In this document: piece after piece, positions 57,358 through 64,000 of the stretch | How positions within the stretch are numbered: the stretch's first letter is position 1 | Layout: each line of letters begins with the position of its first letter | Assembly (NCBI GenBank): GCA_948567375.1 | Contig: OX419759.1 | Coordinates: 25,025,493-25,089,492, forward strand | Direction: 5' to 3' | From: Lunularia cruciata | Taxonomy: Eukaryota > Streptophyta > Marchantiopsida > Lunulariales > Lunulariaceae | DNA: 64,000 bases | Notes under the pieces: model-generated | Databases searched by the model: none | What the model saw: only the letters and a program-made list of their open reading frames with translations | What the model was told of the DNA's origin: nothing | Made by a program: the position numbers and the translations under genes

Positions 57358-57795
57358 CCAGTGGGGGTGATGGATAAAGTGGTAGTTTCAATTATGGGAG
57401 TTCAAAATCTCATGACTTTCCAAGTCTTGAAGGATTCAAGCTATAACTTACTTCTTGGGAGGCCATGGTTGAGAGCAGCACGCACATTTTATCAATGGCA
57501 CAAAGGGTACTTGAGGATTGGGCCATCAAACCATAAAGTCACAGTTCCTGTGACTAACACCACCAACACTTCACATTTGGATACACCATCTTTTGATTAT
57601 TGGGAATCAGATTCTGAAGAAGGAGCTTCAAGTGTGGATACAAGCATGGAAGAGGAGACTTCCACGAAGGAGGATGAATCTGAATTTGATTCAGATGTGT
57701 ATCCTTTGTGTGCTATGGATTTTTCACCTAAGCTAGAGGTTTTGAAGGACCCAGATAAATCACCATTGACACTTGAGGAGGTAGAGAGAAGGTGA
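57358..57795 (+). pseudogene. C protease end and linker
   Basis: Continues the gag frame after the TGA: VGVMDKVVVSIMGVQNLMTF, then YNLLLGRPWLRAAR (protease C-terminal motif) and HKGYLRI. An acidic Ser/Glu linker follows (YWESDSEEGASSVDTSMEE). It ends VERR plus TGA at 57795. RT follows in the -1 frame, overlapping here. The overlap may be a decay frameshift or a genuine frameshift site. Confidence 0.78.
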
Positions 57796-60509
57796 GATTT
57801 GAGGATATTTCCCGTAAGTTCATCCATGTTTTTGCTTTCAATTACAAGGATTTGAAGGAAGTCATCTTGGAGGAGCACAAGATAGAGGTGGAGTCACATG
57901 CAAGACCAATCCGCCAAAAACAACGTCGCATTAGCCCACCAATATCTTTGGTTATGAAGGAGGAGATTGATAAGCTCAAGGAGGCTGGATTTATCTTTGA
58001 GGTAGAGAATTCAGAAAGGGTGTCTCCAATTGTCATTGTGAAGAAAAAGAATGGCAAGCTTTGGGTATGCGTGGATTACAAGAAGCTCAATGCTGTTACC
58101 AAGAAGGACTACTACTCATTGCCATTCATTGATGAGATCTTGGAGGAGGTTACAGGTCATGAGAGGTACAATTTTGGAGATGGTTATAGTGGATTTAACC
58201 AAATCAAGATTGCACTAGAGCATCAACAACTCACCACATTCACCATACCTTGGGGAACTTACGCTTTCAAGGTCATGCGTTTTGGGCTTTGCAATGCTCC
58301 AACCACATTCCAACGGTTCATTAACAAGGCATTTGAACCTTTCATTGGGAAATTTGTGAGAGACTTCATTGATGACTTTTGTGTCTATGGGAGCAACGAG
58401 GAGCACTTTGAGCACCTAATCAAGGTGTTGCAACACTTGGGTGAGGCAAATGCATCACTCAACCCAAACAAGTGCATTTTTGGATGTGAAGAAGGTCTAC
58501 TTTTGGGGCACATCATCTCCAAGGATGGAATAGCAATTGATCCTGAGAAGGTGAGGAAAATCTCAGACCTTCCATTCCCTTCAAGCTTGACAAAGTTACG
58601 CCAATTCTTGGGGATGGTTGGGTACTATAGGAGGTTCATCTTCTCATTTTCCAACAAGGCTTATGCATTGACCATCTATATGAAGAAGGGCGTAGATTAC
58701 ATGGTGATTTTGGAGGACAAGAAGACTCTCAAAGCTTTTGAGGAGCTCAAGCAATCCCTTGTTGTTGCTCCAATTCTTGCTAAACCTGATTGGAGTAAGC
58801 CTTTCATCCTCTACATTGATGCTTCTAATGTAGCAACAAGATGCACTCTTAATCAATTAGACCAAGATGGGCATGATCATCCAATAGCTTATGCTAGTAG
58901 GCAGATGGTTTCAGCAGAGAAGAACTACTCTGTCACAAAGAGAGAAGGGTTGGCAGTGATATTTTGTCTCAAGAAGTTTAGACACTACTTGATTGGAGGG
59001 AAAGCCACCATTGTCACGGATCACAAGGCTTTGAAGTACATCTTCAGCAAGCCTAATGTTGAAGGGAGACTAGCAAGGTGGATGATACTCTTGTCTAAGT
59101 ATGACTACACCATTGAGGATAGGCCAGAAAAGAAACATGCAAATGCTGATTTGTTATCTAGAGCCTATGATCATAACGGAGATGAGCCAGTGGATGATTC
59201 CTTCCCGGATGAGGAGCTCATGACAATCTTAGTCACTCAAGAGATTCCAATGGAGTACAAGGAGATTGTGGATTTTGTGAAAAGAGGTAACTATCCAGAA
59301 GGGATGCATGCTAGGGAGAGGAAGGCCCTTGCAGCAAGATCTAGACCTTACACAATGGTGGAGGATATTCTTTTTCACCAAGGAGCAGATGGTCTACTTC
59401 AAAGAGCATTGGGTAAGGAAGAGTCTATCCTACTCATAAAGGAGTTTCATGAAGGTTTAGTATGTGGAGGACACTTTGCAAGAAAGGTGACTGCTTTCAA
59501 GATTCTAGATGCAGGTTATCATTGGAGAGGGAATTTCAAGGATTATCTTGATTATTGCAAAACTTGTCATGTTTGTCAAGCTTTTTCTAGAAAGTCTACA
59601 TCCACTCTACCACTTAGATCAATTCTATTGGTAGGACCTTTTGAAAAGTGGGGAATTGATTTTGTAGGTCCTCTCAATAGAACCCCAAGGAACAATCGGT
59701 ACATTGTGGTAGTTACTAATTACCTTACCAAGTGGGTTGAGGCTAGACCATTGAGGGACAAGAATGAAGATGAAGTTGGTAAATTTCTTTATGAATGCAT
59801 TATCACTAGGTTTGGATGCCCTTTGGAGTTGGTTTGTGATAGAGGAGGAGAGTTTACATGAAGCATTACTAAAACCATGCTACGACATTTCTCTATCACA
59901 CATAGAGTAACTACATCCTATAAGCCAAATTCCAATGGCTTGGCAGAGAGAACCAATCAGACCTTGTGCATGATGTTGGCCAAAGATGCAAAAATGGAGG
60001 GGGCAAAACATCATTGGGACAAGAGGATTCAAGCAGTTTTGTGGGAGTATAGGACAACCATGAAGACATCCACTGAATATTCTCTATTTCAATTGGTATA
60101 TGGTATTGAGTCCACCTTACCTATTCACTTTGATCTTCCTACCTTCCAAAGCATTCATAGGAGATTGAAGGAAGCACAAGGAAGGATCAACTCATGGAGT
60201 TGGAAGAGGCAAGAGCAGTTGTTATGGTTTGAGTGCAGCAAGCCCAAAGGAAGCAAAAGGAGAGCTATGACAAGAGGTAAGGCAAGAAGAAGGTGGATCC
60301 TTTCAAAGAAGGTGATTGGGTAACGTTGTTTGATTCCATTTGATTCAAGAGAGTGCAAAAGAAGTTTTTGCCTAAGTACTTTGGACCTTTCATAGTGGAG
60401 AAGGTGTGGAGCAAGGAGTTGATCTACACCTATGATCTCAAGGAGTTGGGAGGAAAACACTTTGATAGGATTAACCATGATAAGTTGAAGATGTATCATA
60501 GAAGGTAGA
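57792..60509 (+). pseudogene. C RT, RNase H and integrase
   Basis: Open for 689 codons to a TGA at 59859, then in the same frame at 59877-60323, then shifted to about 60509. RT: SERVSPIVIVKKKNGKLWVC, YKKLNAVTKKDYYSLPFIDE, FGLCNAPTTFQRF, active site FIDDFCVYG (about 58370-58394). RNase H: KPFILYIDASNVAT, PIAYASRQM, TDHKALKYIF, KHANADLLSRAY. Integrase: GGHFARKVTAFKILDAGYHW, CKTCHVCQ; catalytic positions read VVTNYLTKWVEA (Asp to Asn), LVCDRGGEF (Asp kept), NGLAERTNQ (Glu kept). The final part matches the integrase C-terminus (FGPFIVEKVW, HFDRINHDKLKMYHRR). Athila/Tat-like; no chromodomain. Confidence 0.9.
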
Positions 60510-60540
60510 AATACTTTCACTTTGAGGACAAAGTGAAAAC

Positions 60541-60556
60541 TAAGTCCGGGGGTAAA
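60541..60556 (+). other. C polypurine tract
   Basis: CCGGGGGTAAA directly precedes the 3' LTR at 60557 and lies about 35 bp after the pol stop. Confidence 0.7.
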
Positions 60557-61236
60557 TGTAACACCTATTTATGCATGTGTGTGGTATTGTGATATTTAGC
60601 TTGGTATTACAAGTACTTGAGAGATATTATTTATATTGAGATAAAGGATGATTCTACATTACTCATGATTAGCTAAAGTTAGTCATAGCTAAGATAGAGG
60701 GGACCTTACTTTAGAGGAAGTAGAAAAGATGAGCACCACTCTTTTGGATTTTAGTGTGTTGACTTGGTATTATTCTTAGGTGTTTGGATTTGAGGAAAGA
60801 GTTGAGAACTCTTGAGCCCGCAAGCCTTTTTGTTTTGGATTCTTCTTTAGTCCAAGGATAGCCCATGTGAAGGAATCCTTGACTTAGTAGTTGGGTCAAG
60901 ATAAGACCACATGCTTAGGGGAATATGCCCATGTGAATGGATATTCCTTTTTACTTTTTGACTTTACTTGAATTTTAGCCTAGTTACTTGAGTTACTCTA
61001 GTAATTAGTAACTTTGGTGCGTAACTATTTCACAATTATATAAACAAGGGATGAGGAGGTACTCATTATCCTTTCATTTGCAACTATTTCTCTCTCATTG
61101 AGTTCTCTAGTGAGCAATGTCTTGAGTCTTGGAGTGTTAGCCTTGGAGAAGTATGATGGAGTTGGGGTTCCTTGCCTTCTTAGTCCATGGTGTGCTACCA
61201 TAATAGCCATCAGAGGTTCATCTTGAGTGAGAGACA
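60557..61236 (+). repeat. 3' LTR of C
   Basis: 680 bp, the same length and termini as 53285-53964. It ends GAGAGACA and is followed by D's leader. Confidence 0.93.
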
Positions 61237-61563
61237 GGGTGATGAACTCACTAAACTTGGTGACTCTACTTGTGGTGGTATACGACATAGAGTGGGATTT
61301 GACAATCTACATTCTATTGTGATGTTATGGATGTGAATGTCTCAAATCCTCTCCCTTTTAACACTCAAGTAGAAATTTGTTATGTAGTGAGACCGAAAGT
61401 GATGTTTAGATATTTTGTGGTGAGGAATTTTGGTGAGGAGTATTATCAACGAGTGATAGCTTATGAGGCCGCAATGGTAGTTTTGATAGTTTGTACGCCT
61501 TCCAGAGTGATCATATTGACTTTGTATTGAAGTAGACATTAGCAATTGAGTGTTGTAGGAACT
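61237..61563 (+). other. D leader, right part
   Basis: About 330 bp between C and D's gag ATG. A frame at 61327-61530 (MDVNVSNPLPFNTQVEICY) is open but unrecognised. It may belong with the frame at 53150 on the other side of C. Confidence 0.4.
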
Positions 61564-62660
61564 ATGGATCTGCAATTACAAGAGCTGGTGCAAGGAATGA
61601 AAGGGATGTTGAATGAATTTTGAGAGATTAAGATGACCATAGAGGTGTTACAAAGTCAAGTGCAGATCCTCAGGAATGATCAAGCAATGCAAGAAGAAGA
61701 GTCATCTCAAAACCTAATGCCTGCGACTAAAGTACTTGGAGAGACACCCGTGCCTACAAACCCTATCAACAATGAAGCCACATTGCTACTCTGGATGAAG
61801 AGGACCTGCAACATTGACCCTTACAAGGGGCAGCTTACGATGGGAGTAGTGGAAAATTGGATCTCAAGAATGAATCAATATTTTTTATTGTTCTCAACAA
61901 AGACCACAAAGCATGCTACAGGTGTTTTGCATGTGGGTACTTGACCGACAAAGCCCTCACATGGTACAATGCTTGGGAATGATCCATGTTGGCAGAGAAA
62001 AGGGAGGTCACATAGACAGCAATGCAAGAACAATTCTTGAAGAATTTCCACTCGATGGATTCCGTGCAAATGGCCCAAATCCGACTATGGGGATTGAGGC
62101 AAAAGAACAGCGTACAAGAGTATGTGAAGGCATTTCTGGATCTACAAGTTGCAATAACCAACATGAGTCTAGCAGAGGCTCTTGACAACCAAGATTTGCC
62201 AAGAAGTCATGGTGCAAAATCCTCACATGGTATTTGAAGCCATTGCTTGTGCATAGAGAATAGCAAGAGCATTGGGTGGAGGTGAAAGGGTAGTTCTACC
62301 TCAACATTATTGGGCAGAAATGCCACACATGGGTGGACCAGTACCAATAGAATTGGGCAAACTTTGATTTTTAGATTGAGGAGCACAACCGCTTCAAGGA
62401 GAGCATGGACGGGTAGAAGAAAGAACAGATGGAGTCCCACAAGGAGAAGGAACTCAAGGAGAACAATGTCGTTGTTACAATTGTGGCTGTATTGGGCACA
62501 TATCTACCAACTACTATGCTTGTTTCCCTAGAGGCCCTTGGCCTTCATACACGCAATCTTTGAACAAGATGGAGAGGCGTACTGAAGAGGAGGAGGTGGA
62601 AATCACTTCAAAAAACAAAGATTCCCAGTTAATGTACCTTGCGGCCTTATTGGCTCAATA
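61564..62660 (+). pseudogene. D gag, decayed
   Basis: Frame from ATG 61564 (MDLQLQELVQGMKGML), with a TGA at 61621 and then open to 61944 (EVLQSQVQILRNDQAM coiled segment; RTCNIDPYKGQL, VENWISRMNQYF). A shift gives MQEQFLKNFHSMDSVQMAQIRLW (62022-62237), the capsid C-terminal part. The knuckle CYNCGCIGHISTNY lies near 62475-62516, with its last Cys replaced by Tyr. Stops and shifts separate the pieces. Confidence 0.78.
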
Positions 62661-63239
62661 AGGAAGTAGAGAAGCAAGGGAAGGAAGAAGAAAAATGTGC
62701 AAAGGTCCCAAAAGGCAACCTCACTATTGATTGTTGTGAATGGAGTCCTAGAAGGCAATCAAGTGAGAGGATTAATAGATCTAGGAGCAAAAAAGATTTT
62801 CTTGTCTTGCTCTGTTGCAATAAGATTGGGAATGGATCTAAAGAGAGATGAGAGTGAAGAAGTAGAGTTACCTAACTGGAAAATTGAGAGGATTGAATCA
62901 TTACCTAGACAGGTAACACTCTATGTAGGAGAATATCATGAAGCAATTGAGTGGAAAGTGATACAATTAGCTTGTTATGATATAATCTTAGGCATGCCAT
63001 GGATGGAGCATTACAACCCTATGGTAGATTGGAGGAAGAAAGTAGTGAGAACCCACCAATGGTCAATCATTGGGGTTAAAGAAAAATCACATAGGCAAGA
63101 ACTGCCTCTGTATGTCATAGGGACGGCAACTATTTGTAAGACAAATAGATGTTTCATGGATCTAATACGAGAAGTCCAAAGTGCACAACTTGATGGACAA
63201 ATTCTTGAGAAATTGAAAGATGTGGTGGATGAGTTTTAA
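62661..63239 (+). pseudogene. D aspartic protease
   Basis: A 180-codon open piece from 62697. Active-site segment VRGLIDLGAKKIFLS has DLGA where D-S/T-G-A is expected. YDIILGMPWMEHYNPMVDW is the conserved C-terminal motif. The piece ends VVDEF plus TAA, directly before the DVFPNDI start of RT. Confidence 0.82.
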
Positions 63240-64000
63240 GATGTCTTTCCCAATGATATATCCTCAAGATTACCACCAAATGGGAGAGTAGATCATAAAA
63301 TTGAGACACTCCCATGGAAGACACCTCCTTGTAAGGCCCCATATCGCCTATCACCTCATGAGTTGGAGGAGTGTAAGGCTCAAATTGAGGAGATGCTACA
63401 AAAAGTGTTCATCCAACCTAGTGTATCACCATATGGAGCTCTTGTCTTGTTTGTGAAGAAGAAGGACGGTACAATGTGCATGTGCATTGACTATAGGGGT
63501 CTCAATCAGCAAACAATGAAGGAAAAAATGCCCCTTACCTTGCATAGATGACCTGTTTGATCAACTCCATGGAACAAGATACTTCACCAAATTGGACTTA
63601 CAAAGTGGTTACAATCAAATCCAAATTGCAAAGGAGGATGTGTACAAAACTGCCTTTTGAACCAAGTATGGCCACTTCAAGTATCTGGTGATACCTTTTG
63701 GCCTCACCAATGCACTTGCCACTTCATGAGTCTAATGAATGACATATTTTGTCCATACTTGGATAAGTCTATTATTGTCTTCTTAGACAACATCTTAGTA
63801 AACAATAGTATAATGATGGAACACAAACAACATCTACGAGAAGTCCTCCAGATTCTAAGATAGAATTGATTGTATACCAAAATCTCAAAGTGCAAGTTTT
63901 GCAAGTTTGAAGTAGACTACTTGGGACATAGAGTAAGTGTAGAGTGCATTCAAGTATTGATGGATAAAATTGAGGTCATTCAACAATGGAGTGCCCCAAA
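63240..64000 (+). pseudogene. D reverse transcriptase, partial
   Basis: [19 protein letters not shown], then [20 protein letters not shown], then [20 protein letters not shown] and [14 protein letters not shown] frameshift near 63545 is followed by [20 protein letters not shown], stops near 63658 and 63728, and [11 protein letters not shown] (FLDD changed to FLDN, 63770-63800). The gene continues past the window end. Confidence 0.85.

Larger units (their letters stand above)
53285..61236 (+). mobile_element. C: Tat/Athila-like gypsy element nested in D
   Basis: 7952 bp. Both LTRs are 680 bp (53285-53964, 60557-61236), TGTAACACC to GAGAGACA. By eye they differ by about 5% in the first 240 bp. 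It has a tRNA-Asp-like PBS, a 1.75-kb leader with a long inverted repeat and a zinc-knuckle frame, gag (open), protease, RT, RNase H, integrase and PPT. Flanks TGGAT and GGGTG do not form a target duplication. It is the least decayed complete element here, with only a few disabling changes in pol. Confidence 0.92.
52241..64000 (+). mobile_element. D: gypsy (tRNA-Met) element, runs off the window
   Basis: Plus-strand element beginning with an LTR at 52241 (TGTAATACAAGAG), inserted into L10. Parts: LTR 52241-53009, PBS 53011-53022, leader 53023-53284, then nested element C, leader 61237-61563, gag, protease and RT to the window end. The RT sequence ([16 protein letters not shown]) and tRNA-Met primer resemble chromoviruses. 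The 3' end is not in the window, so no target duplication can be tested. Confidence 0.82.

Noticed and set aside
1-64000. Host genes, tRNA, rRNA, CRISPR arrays or bacterial operons
   Set aside because: No cloverleaf, rRNA signature, spacer array or ribosome-binding-site-led operon was seen. Every long frame is retroelement-derived or in the LTR gene.

Overview
The window is a nest of plant LTR retrotransposons. I see no host gene, tRNA, rRNA or CRISPR array in it. Plant origin is inferred from primer-binding sites matching plant tRNA-Asp and initiator tRNA-Met, a chromodomain-tailed integrase, Tat/Athila-like pol sequences, a copia element, and nesting typical of a large, AT-rich plant genome. 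A gymnosperm or other large-genome land plant is possible, but I cannot name the species.

One Ty3/gypsy family dominates. Its LTRs start TGTGGTACCCACA, end GTTGTCACA, and are about 3.7 kb long. Each full-length LTR contains a gene remnant of about 850 codons: an N-terminal globular region, an acidic/basic linker, and a long coiled coil ending near EVDIGSE. Thirteen LTR copies or pieces are named here L1 to L13. The gene lies inside the LTR, not between pol and the LTR: two full-length solo LTRs flanked by exact 5-bp target duplications carry it end to end, and it also occurs in 5' LTRs. The best copy is at 45192-47745 (minus), with two in-frame stops and one frameshift.

Layout. 1-3641 is LTR L1 (plus, cut by the window edge). 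3642-11231 is a decayed copia element split by solo LTRs L2 (3803-7540) and L3 (8440-10329). 11232-23262 is LTR L4 (minus), split by E1 (14537-22835, plus), a gypsy element with short 1.08-kb LTRs. 23680-52242 is a minus-strand tandem arrangement, read from high to low coordinates: 5' LTR L10, gag, protease, RT, integrase, LTR L8, then PBS and a gag fragment fused to LTR tail L7. Nested in it are solo LTR L9 (25248-28942, in L8), chromovirus F (35622-40688, in the protease/RT region), and element B (44398-51577, in L10) with LTR L11 and deleted LTR L12. 52241-64000 is a second chromovirus-like gypsy element (D), entering L10 and running off the window. D is itself split by C (53285-61236), a Tat/Athila-like element with 680-bp LTRs, an open 539-codon gag, and a near-perfect 187-bp inverted repeat in its leader.

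Every pol region carries stops, frameshifts or deletions, so no autonomous element is visible. The gag-PR-RT-RNase H-integrase modules would have made the replication machinery. What the LTR gene adds is unknown. Its protein-level conservation across strongly diverged copies suggests it was under selection while the family was active.
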